This document shows positions 54,031-63,480 of a DNA stretch of 64,000 nucleotides, piece after piece. Source of the DNA: Chrysopilus asiliformis (lineage: Eukaryota; Arthropoda; Insecta; Diptera; Rhagionidae). The notes beneath the pieces are model-generated. The model did not search any database, was not told the DNA's origin, and saw only the letters and a program-made list of their open reading frames with translations. The translations under genes and the position numbers were made by a program. How positions within the stretch are numbered: position 1 is the first letter of the stretch; each line of letters opens with the position of its first letter. The stretch spans positions 66,686,031 to 66,750,030 of the forward strand of contig OZ035961.1 of the NCBI GenBank assembly GCA_964034945.1, written 5' to 3'.

Positions 54031-54489
54031 GGGTCCCCTAGACGTACGATATTATTGTGCAATATATTGTACAATATTATTGACATGCCCCTAGACGATG
54101 CAATATTATTGCACAGTAAATCATTTTTCGTTTGATTCTTTAGCAGTCAACATGTCCCTAAATGACATTGAAGCTAGTTGTGTAGCCATTGCACTGGCAG
54201 TGAACTTCAAGAAGAGTTTCCAACATGGCGGATCCAACAATCCAACATGGCGGACCTGCGCAATGCGCAAACTGTTGTATTTGATTCATGGTTGTTTACT
54301 GCCATAACTTTCCTATCGTCGACGAAAATTATGGATAGTAAAACCACTACATGCAAGCAAAATTACCAGTAAAATTTTTACTGAGTGGTTTCCCGTCCCT
54401 TTCCCACTTGGTGAAAAAGTCATAAGAAATCTGGCATTTCACTCACTTTGCCAGTAAAAATGAAAATGCTCGTGTTTCTAAACCCACCT
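54031..54489. mobile_element. Harbinger-type element family 'G', copy C
   Basis: Flanked by TAA (54028-54030, 54490-54492). The right half (54295-54489) matches family G copies A and B, ending ..TTCTAAACCCACCT. The left end begins GGGTCCCCTAGACGTACGAT and contains inverted AATATTATTGTGCAATATATT-like phrases; it does not mirror the right end. Like copy B it pairs a family-G right end with a different left end. Confidence 0.55.
54152..54307 (+). pseudogene. Possible transposase N-terminus in element C
   Basis: ATG at 54152 opens MSLNDIEASCVAIALAVNFK, then KKSFQHGGSNNPTWRT and a stop 52 codons on. A short helical start with ..VAIALA.. resembles the N-terminus of some HARBI1-like proteins, and the host element has a 3-bp TAA duplication. 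The GSNNPTW part coincides with a direct repeat (AACATGGCGGATCCAAC / AACATGGCGGACC). Weak. Confidence 0.3.
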
Positions 54490-54770
54490 TAATGCCGAAG
54501 CACAGCTCAATAATTTCGGTAGCATATTTTTAGAACAACGAAGAAAATATTGATTGCAGTCCCATTATGAAACTTTATAGAAATGGTTTTGAAAAATTTT
54601 TCAAAAAAGAAGAAGAAAATATGGCTTTTTGGTATATTCAAGGTCAAATATTATGGCGTGACATTGAAATTAAAAACTTCCCAAAATGTGGTAACTTTTC
54701 GCAAATATTCTCTTTTTAGTGAATGTTACGAGAATAAATGTGAGAACATATTTTATAGTGAGGGTATTCA

Positions 54771-55251
54771 CAATCCTCTTAATTTTCGGTATTCGGTGTT
54801 TTCGGTAATATTAAAAGACTGAAAATATTCTGCTGTGAACATCCCACAGCACAGATTTGAGAACAGCGCTTTTATTGGATACGTGACCAAATCATGAACT
54901 GCGAATTTAATTGTAAAATATGGCACATACCTTTAAATCCATGTTTGATGTATTCTTTTGAATTTCTATTGTGGCAACGGCTATCAAAATTGAAAAAATT
55001 TGCATCAGTCCGATGAGATTAACAAAAAGCCAGCGATAAAATTTGACAACTAAAAACATTACTAGCGCCACTCGCGGTTGATTCTTGATACCGAATAACC
55101 GGACCGGAAAACACGACTCAAGGCATGTATACAATTACCGAATCCGGTAATTCATTTTTACATGAACCAAGTTACCGTCTCGGTAAAAATCTGTTAAATT
55201 TGACTGAATTACCGAGCGGTAAATTTACCCGCAATTTAAAAGACGACTGTT
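54771..55251 (-). mobile_element. Unclassified TIR family 'T', copy A
   Basis: Inverted relative of 58966-59466. Left end AGGGTATTCACAATCCTCTT; the right end is eroded (..GACGACTGTTCG). Contains inner inverted blocks of GAATTACCGAGCGGTAAATT and ACCGAATCCGGTAATTC. Confidence 0.75.
54907..55134 (-). other. Reading frame conserved between two copies of family T
   Basis: 75 codons beginning MYTCLESCFP, with KNQPRVALVMFLVVKFYRW, LFVNLIGLMQIFSILIAVAT and IEIQKNTSNMDLK. The same frame is open in the other copy (59091-59333) with about four substitutions. It has two hydrophobic stretches that could cross a membrane. Because the copies are about 97% identical as DNA, conservation of the frame is weak evidence of coding. 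Confidence 0.3.
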
Positions 55252-55868
55252 CGTTTTAGGATATTTTACGTAAGTCGAGATATTTGGGAGTGATAATGCA
55301 ATTACGTCGAAAAAAGGACATTTTTATTATCCTTTTAATCTTTTTTGGGGGAAAATATATATAATAAAATTTTTAAATTATAGTAGACCTTTAAAATAAG
55401 CTAAATAGAACCCTTCTACGAACCCTTCTACGATGATGAAAAATGAATTTTTGATTCTTGAAAACTTTAAAGAAAAAATTACTACAAAATTTGACGACGT
55501 AGACACATACTTTGTTCGGCAATATTTTTCAAATGTTTTTTAGTGTTGCCATTTCAAAAGTCTCATGCAGAAATGGAAGTCGATTTAATCAGTGGTACAA
55601 TTGATAAAAAGATATGCAAAAATATAGAAGCGAATAGTAGTTCAAGTTGGTTACACACTTATATCTACAATATTTCCGAAAATAATCCATAATTTGATAA
55701 TCGGTGACCGCCACACACACTGAATGATTTTTTTATATTAACTATTATTATTTTTTAATTAACATTTTTTTTTTGGTATTCGATTCTATTATTTTTAAAT
55801 ATTTTGAATATGTATAAATGCTGCACTGTGGTACCAAAACTGAGTAAATCGACTTCCATTGCTGCATA
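55252..55868. other. Unassigned AT-rich DNA
   Basis: No supported feature. Confidence 0.45.
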
Positions 55869-55869
55869 A

Positions 55870-55955
55870 ACTGTGGCACTGTACTGGACCTAACTCAGGT
55901 TTAACAGAAAAAACTTTCACGACTGATAAAAGGCAATAAACTCAAAACAAAACAA
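55870..55955. repeat. Third, diverged piece of the 22.6/23.0 kb direct repeat
   Basis: TGGCACTGTACTGGACCTAA, CAGGTTTAACAGAAAAAACT and TTCACGACTGATAAAAGGC match the repeats at 22647-22763 and 23006-23122, showing that the sequence is dispersed rather than a local duplication only. Confidence 0.8.
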
Positions 55956-55959
55956 ATAT

Positions 55960-56115
55960 ATGAGATGAATTGGAAAAAAAGCATTCCCGCAATTTTGTCT
56001 TTTACCGTTACCCGATATATTTTACCCTTATCGAGATATTATAAAAAATTTGAAAAAAAAATGATTTTTGCGAATTGTTTGCAAACTAACGGTTTTTCGT
56101 GCTGTTCACATCAGA
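55960..56115 (+). mobile_element. Family 'K' fragment
   Basis: GATGAATTGGAAAAAAAGCA, CAATTTTGTCTTTTACCGTT, ATATTTTACCCTTATCGAGA and TGCAAACTAACGGTTTTTCG match 12430-12590 in order. A partial copy. Confidence 0.6.
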
Positions 56116-56610
56116 TATTTTTTAATCAAAGTAGGTATAATTTAAAGTTACTACATTAGTATTATGAGGCCTTTGACGTCGCCCGATAACGTTAATTTTT
56201 TTTTAATTTCAAATTGAACGTCTTAAAATGATACCGCTATTTTTTTTGCAAAGGTTTCCAAAAAAAGTGATGTCTAATTTTTTCGGTATTTATAAATCCG
56301 GATTTGGAAGTATTTTGGCTCGATTAACTCTAGTTTTTGAGATTTGATTTTCTTTTTCTAGTTATTAGGGTTTACTTAAGAACAATAATTTTTGTTTTTG
56401 CTAAATCTCAAAAACTGCAACGAATTCAGCCAAACAATTTCCAGATTCAAATTCAGCGGTGTCAAATTACCCAAAAATGATTGAAATATCCATGGCAATA
56501 ACAAAAACAAAAAATAAAACTTTCCAATTTATATGGAATTTTTTCAAAAAAAAAAAAAAGTTTTTTCTGGGTTTTTTTCAATAACTAGAGCCTATCTGGC
56601 CAAAGCACTT
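56116..56610. other. Unassigned; poly(A)/poly(T)-rich DNA
   Basis: CTCAAAAACTGCAACGAATTC and TTCAGCGGTGTCAAATTACC resemble a stretch right of the next element (57178-57215), suggesting both lie within one older repeat. Confidence 0.4.
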
Positions 56611-56613
56611 GTA

Positions 56614-57174
56614 TCGGGTCTTTCAACAAGGACATAACAATTTTGTATTTAAATAAAACACAGAATAATTGAGATATCGGGCTGAAATTTATTCCAGGTG
56701 TAGTGGACATGGTACATTTAAGTTTGAAATTCGATGTCGTTCATATGGCCACCCCGAGCACGTTTGCTGATTGATTCTTTGGAGCCAATTTTCCACCATT
56801 CTTTCACCCATATCGGCCGGAACGTTGGCAATTTCGCGTTCGATATTGTTCCTGAGCTCCTCTAACGTTGTTGGCTTGTTGGCATAAACCAACGACTTAA
56901 CATAACCCCATAAAAAGAAATCCAACGGCGCTAAATCGCATGAGCGAGGTGGCCATTCGACTGGACCATTTCTCGAGATTCCACGATTACCGAACTTCTC
57001 CTTCAATAAATCAATTGTTTGGCCAGCTGTGTGGTATGTAAACCTAAAAAAAAACCTTAAAAATAAAAAATGTAAACCTTAACTGACGTTTTAGCATTCC
57101 CAGATCACAAAAAAAGTTTTAAGGTGCGTTTTTATTAAAATACAAAATTGTTATGTCCTTGTTGAAAAACCCTT
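56614..57174 (-). mobile_element. Tc1/mariner-superfamily element, internally deleted
   Basis: Terminal repeats of about 40 bp (TCTTTCAACAAGGACATAAC / GTTATGTCCTTGTTGAAAAA), flanked by TA (56612-56613, 57175-57176). 561 bp; only the last third of a transposase remains, on the minus strand. Confidence 0.85.
56689..57006 (-). pseudogene. mariner-family transposase, C-terminal fragment
   Basis: A 105-residue frame reads FGNRGISRNGPVEWPPRSCD, LAPLDFFLWGYVKSLVYANK, PTTLEELRNNIEREIANVPA and ERMVENWLQRI. WPPRSxDLxPLDFFLWG with the third catalytic acidic residue (in PLDFF) is the hallmark of a widespread insect mariner-related clade. The final Cys/Arg-rich YERHRISNL tail is also usual. The first two thirds, with the DNA-binding domain and the other two catalytic residues, are deleted. 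Confidence 0.88.
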
Positions 57175-57176
57175 TA

Positions 57177-57911
57177 GATTCGGTATCAGCGACGTCAAAT
57201 TATCCTAAAATGATTGTAAATTCTCTGGGAGCAAAATGGCTGTTGTGCAGTGTTATATATGGTTTCAAAATTATTACCACCTTATAAAAGTTAGAAACAA
57301 TTCTTAAAGATTTGTTGAAAAGACGACAAGCTGAGAGATAAGAGATAATATTCTACTTTTAAATGGTAGATAGTGAGTGAGATTCTTAAGAAATTGAAGC
57401 CAAATAAGAGCACCGTTTTTATACCTTTAATTGAAGGCAAAAAATAAGAGCACCGTTTTATAGCTTTAAAAGCGTACTTAAAATCAATCGATGGGCATTA
57501 AATATGCATCTCCCTTTTTATATTATACAAAGAATATTCGATAACCTAAGGGAAGATGGAACTTTACTAAGAAAACAAAATTTTCCCAAGGCTTTTGACT
57601 TCCATTTTGCTTGTTCAAAACACAAGTTGATCTCCATTTAGGTCCACATTAAGTACTAACCATTGAGTTGTTTTTTTTTAACTTATTCTAATCAATGTTT
57701 ATCTAATCAAATAGACCCGTAAATATTTTTACGTGGGTATCATCAACTTATTTTCCCCATATTGAGGAGATTTTTTTTAGAAATTTTAAGTTAACTAATT
57801 TAACTCTTAAAATATAACATGGTAAATTTTCATCCCACGTAATTTGATTTTCTAAAATTTTTTAAAAAAACTCATTTCTTATATGTACAACTAATATTTC
57901 CTGTAGTTTAT
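57177..57911. other. Unassigned; one short direct duplication
   Basis: AAATAAGAGCACCGTTTT occurs twice about 44 bp apart (57402 and 57446). Otherwise nothing recognised. Confidence 0.45.
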
Positions 57912-57915
57912 AGTA

Positions 57916-58849
57916 GGGTCAGGTAGGGTGAAGTGGTCCGTAGGGAGAAATCGTCCACCACCATTTTTGTTAGTAATAGTGACATTAGAACAGAATATGC
58001 AACTCTCATCGGTTGCTCTTGATGACAGCTTGTTTTTTATTAGTCATTGAAGTGTGCAGACGTATATTTACTCACTCTCACAGACCAGTGCCAAAAAAAC
58101 ATTGTTGAAAGTTTTCGCAAGTATTCACATTCAACAACATTTTTACGAATTCTTTATCAATTTCAATAAGCTAATTAATCTAAAAGTTGTCTACATTATG
58201 AACTTTGTAAATCCACCGAATTTCTGCACTTTTTTCCACAATTGTTGAAGCAGCGTCATTCCGCGCAAAATAGCGTCGGTAGGGAGAAGTGGTCCACGTT
58301 TGGTAGGGTGAAGTGGTCCATCCTGTCAATGTCATATTTCATGTTTTCAAGTTTTTTTATGAGTTATTTTGAGAGTTTCAAATCGTGGCCGAAAATCGAT
58401 GCGAAGCTCGAATATAACTTCTCCCAAAAATCGAGCTGAATTAGAATAGCAGAACAAGCCGCCGGAAAACGACGCTTAACAACTACACCGAAGAAACCAA
58501 CACCAAAACAGACCAAACGCTCATTTGTTACTTTCGAATAAACCATATTTTTGATCAAACTTCATTATTATACTTTTATTTGACATTTAATTTTATGTTT
58601 ATGCGATTTCTGGAAAGTTTTTGAGGGTGGACCACTTCTCCCTACCATTTTGAAAAGATCGAAAAATCAAAGTTTTCGAAAAATGCCTGAAAATTAAATT
58701 TAATGTCAAAAAGATGGCAATCTGTGAATGCAAAAAGTTAGCTTAGGTCCTGCGCTTGCGATTTGACTATCTTATCATGCAAAAATTTCAATTTTTGACC
58801 ATTTTATGGCCAATAATAAAAACGTGGACCACTTCACCCTACCTGACCC
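57916..58849. mobile_element. 934-bp element with TA duplication and repeated GTGGTCC phrases
   Basis: GGGTCAGGTAGGGTGAAGTG .. CACTTCACCCTACCTGACCC, flanked by TA (57914-57915, 58850-58851). The phrase TAGGG(A/T)GAAGTGGTCC occurs internally several more times in both orientations (e.g. 58280, 58303, 58625). TA duplication suggests Tc1/mariner-pogo superfamily; no transposase recognised. Similar in length and layout to 61265-62190. Confidence 0.82.
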
Positions 58850-58965
58850 TAATTATCACCACAGAATAGAATAAATTCCAACTACACCACAGTCAGGATA
58901 TTTCGAGTTTACTACCCAAATTTTTGGAAATTCAGAGTTTTTTTATCAGTAATTTGGTTAATATC
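58850..58965. other. Short unassigned spacer
   Basis: Nothing recognised. Confidence 0.4.
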
Positions 58966-59466
58966 AGGGTATTCACAGTCGTTTTTTAAATTGGGGGTAA
59001 ATTTACCGCTCGGTAATTCAGTCAAATTTAACAGATTTTTACCGAGACGGTAATTTGGTTCATGTAAAAATGAATTACCGGATTCGGTAATTGTATACAT
59101 GCCTTGAGTCGTGTTTTCCGGCCCGGTTATTCGGTATCAAGAATCAACCGCGGGTGGCGCTAGTAATGTTTTTAGTTGTCAAATTTTCTCGGTGGCTTTT
59201 TGTTAATCTCATCGGACTGATGCCTATTTTTTCAATTTTGATAGCCGTTGCCACAATAGAAATTCAAAAGAATACATCAAACATGGATTTAAAGGTATGT
59301 GACATATTTTACAATCAAATTCGCAGTTCATGATTTGGTCACGTATCAAATAAAAGCGCTGTTCTCAAATCTGTGCTGTGGGATGTTCACAGCAGAATAT
59401 TTTCAGTCTTTTAATATTACCGAAAATACCGAATACCGAAAATTAAAAGAGGATTGTGAATACCCT
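58966..59466 (+). mobile_element. Unclassified TIR family 'T', copy B
   Basis: Ends AGGGTATTCACAGTCG and ..GATTGTGAATACCCT are inverted. It carries the same inner palindromic blocks as copy A (TACCGCTCGGTAATTC; ATTACCGGATTCGGTAATT) and a 3' stretch rich in ACCGAAAATACCGAATACCG. No 8-bp or 2-bp duplication is convincing. About 500 bp. Confidence 0.75.
59091..59333 (+). other. Reading frame conserved between two copies of family T
   Basis: 80 codons, same start and hydrophobic pattern as 54907-55134, slightly longer at the end (..VCDIFYNQIRSS). See that entry for the caution about DNA-level identity. Confidence 0.3.
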
Positions 59467-60062
59467 CTATGTATTTATTAGCTTCCCTTTAATTACTTTA
59501 ATTCTGCCTTTGACGACTTTTCGAAAAAATGTTAAGGCAAGCAATTCGTAAAATTTTTTTTTTTAATTTTTAATGATAATGGGCCGTATTCTGTATTTCC
59601 CACAAAAATACATTTTATGTTATGTTATGATGATAAAATTTTCTTTTCATAAAATGAAAATAAAATTTTACAAAAATTAGTATTCTGTAAGGATTGAATA
59701 AAATAATTTTATCGTTCATTTTACAAACCTTTAACATAAAAGATTTAGTACATTTTGGTGTGAATTCTATTACTTTTTGAACAGCTGGCCGAGTGACAGT
59801 CAAAAAAATTCAAAGTTTTGTTTCCTCCTCCAAAGATTTTTTTTGCGGAGAAAGCTAAATAATTCGACTAAGGCCCGTTTGCGCGTATTATTCTTAAAAA
59901 ATTAAGTTGTGTTTAGCCTACTTAAACCGTAGAAATTCTTCGACTTAAATTTTGTAAGTTGTACATGAGTTGCTAAGTTTAGTTGGTGCAAACGGCACTA
60001 AATGTCAGACAAAAATGATACCAACATCCATTTTCTACTTTGTTTTTATTGTTGACCGTTAT

Positions 60063-60392
60063 TTTATAATTATTTTTGTGATTGTATAACTTTCGGTCGA
60101 AATTTATATTAAAATAAAAACGCTGGTTTTTAACTTTTTTGCTGCTCTAGGTTTCGGTAAATTTATTTCACCATCTTCAGGAGCTATATAGTTAATTGAT
60201 ACAGTTTAAAATACTTAACATTTTATGAACAAAAATAAACAGTTTAGCGAAACATTTTATTGTCAGTTAAATGGTCAAGGTTTTAACACTAATACGAAAT
60301 ATTTCGTAGAGTACCAAAAAAGTTAAAAACCAGCGTTTTTATTTTAGTATAAATTTCGACTGAAAAGCCTAGTTATACAATCACAAAAATCC
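60063..60392. repeat. Foldback with 75-bp arms
   Basis: GTGATTGTATAACTTTCGGT, CGAAATTTATATTAAAATAA and AACGCTGGTTTTTAACTTTT at the left are inverted at 60318-60392. Nested in the 59581-61079 element. Confidence 0.82.
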
Positions 60393-60409
60393 ATTTTTTA
60401 CATATCAAC

Positions 60410-60845
60410 GTAATCCTTACAGCACCTTTCATTAGAGTTATTGTAATTGAAACGCCGGATTCGTAATCAGCGACCCCGAAAATCCCTTAATGCATTTTTT
60501 TCGAGAAAAATTAGAAAAAACAAATTTTTGTTATCCTTACAGGACCTCCCGTTTAGAATTTTGAAATTCCAACATCCAACTCGTGATCAGCGACCACGAA
60601 AACCCCCTAAAGCCAGTTTTTCGGAGACAAAATGAGAAAAAGGATATTTGCGTTATCCTTACAGGACCTTCCGTTTCGAATTTTTAAGATCTAACATAGC
60701 TAAAAACCTGCTCCTGGCAACGCAGTTCATTTTGCAAAAAACCGCGTAAAAATCGGTCCAGTACTTTTTGAGTTTTGTAATCTCAAACAGACAGACAGAA
60801 AACAGATAAACACCGATTTATATACATAATATATAGATTTGAAAT
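60410..60845. repeat. Dispersed ATCCTTACAGGACC-type repeat with short CAGA tail
   Basis: Two diverged tandem units (ATCCTTACAG..CC..TTT..GATCAGCGACC(A/C)CGAAAA) are followed by GCAACGCAGTTCATTTTGC, TCGGTCCAGTACTTTTTGAG and CAGACAGACAGA. This resembles a repeat 3' region often seen in insect genomes, with a short CAGA microsatellite. Related phrases occur at 47780 and 51480. Confidence 0.4.
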
Positions 60846-61083
60846 TTCACTCGTGAAACGTCACACTTCAAATGTCAAATGGCATAAAAGATGATAAAAT
60901 GATTATAAAAGGTACTATCTCGGAGCTTTTATGTTATGAGTCATAACAGGAAAAATTTTATGTTATAGCGCGTAACATAAAATGAAATTGTCCTTACAGA
61001 ATACCAATCGAGGTAATTATGTTATTTTAAGACATAACATAACATAAAATGATAAAATTTTCGTTATAGAATACGGCCCAATA

Positions 61084-62395
61084 TCTCGATATCGGAAAAA
61101 GATGGCGGATAACGGTAAAAGACAAAATTATGGCAAACATTAATCTCTTTTTTCGAGATAATCGCCAAACTTTTTTTTTAATAACGGTATATTTCGATAA
61201 CGACTTGAGATACGAAGTTCTAGAAAAAGACAAAGCTGTAGAAAATTTTATTTTGTTATATATAGGGTAGGAGCGGGCCTGTTGAATTACCGGGAATGTT
61301 GAATTATTGCAAAATTTAAAAAAACTACTGCGTCAATTTTTTTGAAATTTTAGTATGTTGTTAGTACTGATGTCCTCTACTTGCCATAAAATTTTGACAG
61401 CGATACCTTATTTATATCGTAAGTGACAGGAATATGTGTGTTTTTGGCTCTAAAAGTAAATATTAGACTATACAGTGATTTACCCATTTCTCATACAAAT
61501 TTTTGTCAATCTGGAAATTTTTTGTATTAAAAGTGTTGTGCAACACCTTTTAAATAAAACAAAACCTCGTGGAACATTCAAATTTACTGTTTTTGTAATT
61601 TTTCTAAGAGAAAATATCAAAAAAGTGGATTGCGGGTAAGTTGAATAACGGCTTGGCGGGAAAGTTGAATCATTTTTTTCTTACGTATTTTTTGTTTTTT
61701 TGACGTTTGTTTCACATTTCCCTTGTTCTTTTATCAATTTTTGTTTGTTTCTTGATGATTTTTTACATTTTTTATAAAAACGCAGCAGGAAAACAATCAA
61801 AAATTGGACAACAAAAAAAATGAAATAAGCGATTAACTAAATCGTAAATTTCATTGTTTTTTTCATATTTACATTATGCAGTGTATATTTAAATTTTTTA
61901 CTTAATAAAATACTTAAAAATAACGTTTTTTCATTCTTAAGTATGGAAAATGTATGGAAAATTACAGTTATTCATCTTACCCGCACCACTTGTAAATCGG
62001 CGGGCATGTTGAATCACTCTTTAAATTTACCTGAAGGCCAGTTAATAAAACATTTTAAAAAAAGTTCTTCTATGAAATGTAGTCAAGATATCACTCTATC
62101 GAATGGCTTAACCATTGGAGCGATATGTGATTTTATGTGCGCGCTACAACCTAAATTCTAAAAAGTAATTCAACAAGGCCGGTCCTACCCTACGACTAAA
62201 AACGCGTAGTTTTGGAGTAAATAGCCAAAAAACGAAATTAAGATTTTTAAAAAGCCGCCATAGCAGACAGAAAGAGATTTTTGGAATAATGTTCCAATCG
62301 ACTCAGGAGTGCTCGGGAAATGTTTTTAGCCGAAATTAAGAGGTCGAAATTTTTCATGAATACAATACTTTGTATAAGTTTCAGTTCCAATTAAA
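61084..62395 (-). mobile_element. Family 'K', copy B, split by a TA element
   Basis: On the minus strand the block order of copy A (11152-12560) is kept: CATTTCCCGAGCACTCCTGA, GTCGATTGGAACA, CTTTCTGTCTG, ATGGCGGCTTTTT, CCAAAACTACGCGTTTTTAG, then, beyond the inserted element, CAAAATAAAATTTTCTACAG and ATCTCGAAAAAAGAGATTAA. Here the CTGT core is only seven bases (CTGTCTG) with the following approximately 100 bases also missing. Confidence 0.72.
61265..62190. mobile_element. 926-bp element with TA duplication and repeated GTTGAAT phrases
   Basis: GGGTAGGAGCGGGCCTGTTG .. AGGCCGGTCCTACCC, flanked by TA (61263-61264, 62191-62192). GGGAATGTTGAATTA, GGGTAAGTTGAATAA, GCGGGAAAGTTGAAT and GCGGGCATGTTGAATCA recur internally. 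Layout, length and TA duplication resemble 57916-58849. It interrupts family K copy B. A 72-codon frame at 61943-62161 (..SNGLTIGAICDFMCA..) has no recognised motif. Confidence 0.82.
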
Positions 62396-62639
62396 CATTT
62401 TATTCTCTTCAATTTTTTAATTTTAAGAATAAACTTTTATGTTTTGAAACTATTTATTATTCCTTTACAGTTCCTCTTGAAAAATATCGATCAAAAATTC
62501 AGTGAAAATTTATCTAGGAACAGGAATTTTCTCATTAATGTTTTGTTCGATTGATGAATATTGTTGATAAAAACATCAGTTGTGATCAACACAAAAGTTT
62601 ACTCTGCAATATTTAGTTTCGTAAAAAATATGTGCAAAT

Positions 62640-62868
62640 ATCTGATATGAACAGCACATGACTTTGTTATGCAAAATCTACGTTTCTGCACAATTTACAC
62701 TATAATTCGACGAAGAAATTATTATTAATTTTATAAAAATATGAAATTTTATTTTACAAAATTTGAAATATCTCAACAACGGTAAAATAAAGTTGATAAT
62801 AGTAAGAGACAAAATTGTGGCAAATATTCTTCAATTTCATCTCATACTATTTCTACCATGGGCGGTCA
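62640..62868. mobile_element. Family 'K' fragment with ACAGCACATGACTTT phrase
   Basis: AACAGCACATGACTTTGTTA also occurs near 7014 and in the 48.7-49.3 kb array. The rest (AATATCTCAACAACGGTAAAA, GAGACAAAATTGTGGCAAAT) matches family K around 12450-12520 in reverse orientation. Confidence 0.5.
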
Positions 62869-63232
62869 AATGATGGTTTACAATTCGAGAGGTCCCGTGT
62901 TCGAGTCCCGGTAGAGACATGCAAGAAAAGTTTGTTAACAAGTCAATATTAACTTTGAAAACACGAAAAAAACTCAAAACATCTCAAATGCTTGCAAAAA
63001 AAGAGAAATTTGCGAGGTTTTTTTTGCTTGCAAAAAAAGAGAATTTGCGAGGTTTTTTTTGGGCCATCTAATAAGTTGGTTTAACACCGAAAAATTGTTA
63101 AAAATTAACACCCATAGGGAATTATTGTGAACTCCGTAGCCCGGAGTTCGATTTTCTCCAATAGGTGATGGACTCCCTCAAACTCCCTTTCGGTGCGTAA
63201 TCGACTCCATTTTTTCGAGAGTGTTCGTGTGC
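62855..63232 (+). mobile_element. SINE-like family 2, copy in plus orientation
   Basis: The head GGTTTACAATTCGAGAGGTC, CCGTGTTCGAGTCCCGGTAG has a canonical RNA polymerase III B box (GTTCGAGTCCC) and tRNA-like spacing. The body contains TTGAAAACACG, ACATCTCAAATGCTTGCAAA, CTAATAAGTTGGTTTAACAC, GTTCGATTTTCTCC and GGTGCGTAATCGACTCC. Two 40-bp tandem units (TTGCAAAAAAAGAGAA, TTTGCGAGG) lie at 62990-63060. It is an uninterrupted counterpart of the broken copy at 20830-22625. Confidence 0.65.
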
Positions 63233-63269
63233 TGCAACCGATAAGATTCCATAGCAGAAGAAGCTTTCA

Positions 63270-63480
63270 GAATTCTCTTTTTTTTTGCAAGCATTTGAGA
63301 TGTTTTGAGTTTTTTTTTCGTGTTTTCAAAGTTAATATTGACTGTTAACAACTTTTCTTGTATGTCTCTGCCCGGACACGAACACGGGAACCTCTCGAAT
63401 TGTAAACCATTTGCCTTCCGAATAGGCTGTTGAAGCCAATTGGTAAGCCTCGTCTAAACGTGAACACCCTTTACAATGAA
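63270..63480 (-). mobile_element. SINE-like family 2, second copy in minus orientation
   Basis: Minus strand: GGCTTACCAATTGGCTTCAA, CAGCCTATTCGGAAGGCAAA, TGGTTTACAATTCGAGAGGT, CCCGTGTTCGTGTCCGGGCA, then AACTTTGAAAACACG and ACATCTCAAATGCTTGCAAA. GGAAGGCAAATGGTTTA may be an A-box region. Its single TTAA at 63332 or so marks the empty site of the MITE at 22309-22502. Confidence 0.65.

Larger units (their letters stand above)
59581..61079. mobile_element. 1.5-kb TIR element (GGGC-end group)
   Basis: GGGCCGTATTCTGTA .. TATAGAATACGGCCC, flanked by AAT on both sides (59578-59580, 61080-61082). Both ends are filled with ATAACATAAAATG phrases in inverted orientation. Interior contains a foldback (60063-60392) and ATCCTTACAGGACCT-type repeats at 60410-60680. 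No transposase recognised. Confidence 0.7.

Noticed and set aside
61943..62161. 72-codon frame in the TA element as a transposase remnant
   Set aside because: It includes the internal GTTGAAT repeat phrase and shows no recognised motif.
62880..62930. Functional tRNA gene near the GTTCGAGTCCC box
   Set aside because: Only the T-arm part is tRNA-like; no acceptor stem pairing could be seen, and the sequence is repeated with linked non-tRNA body in two other places, which fits a SINE head.
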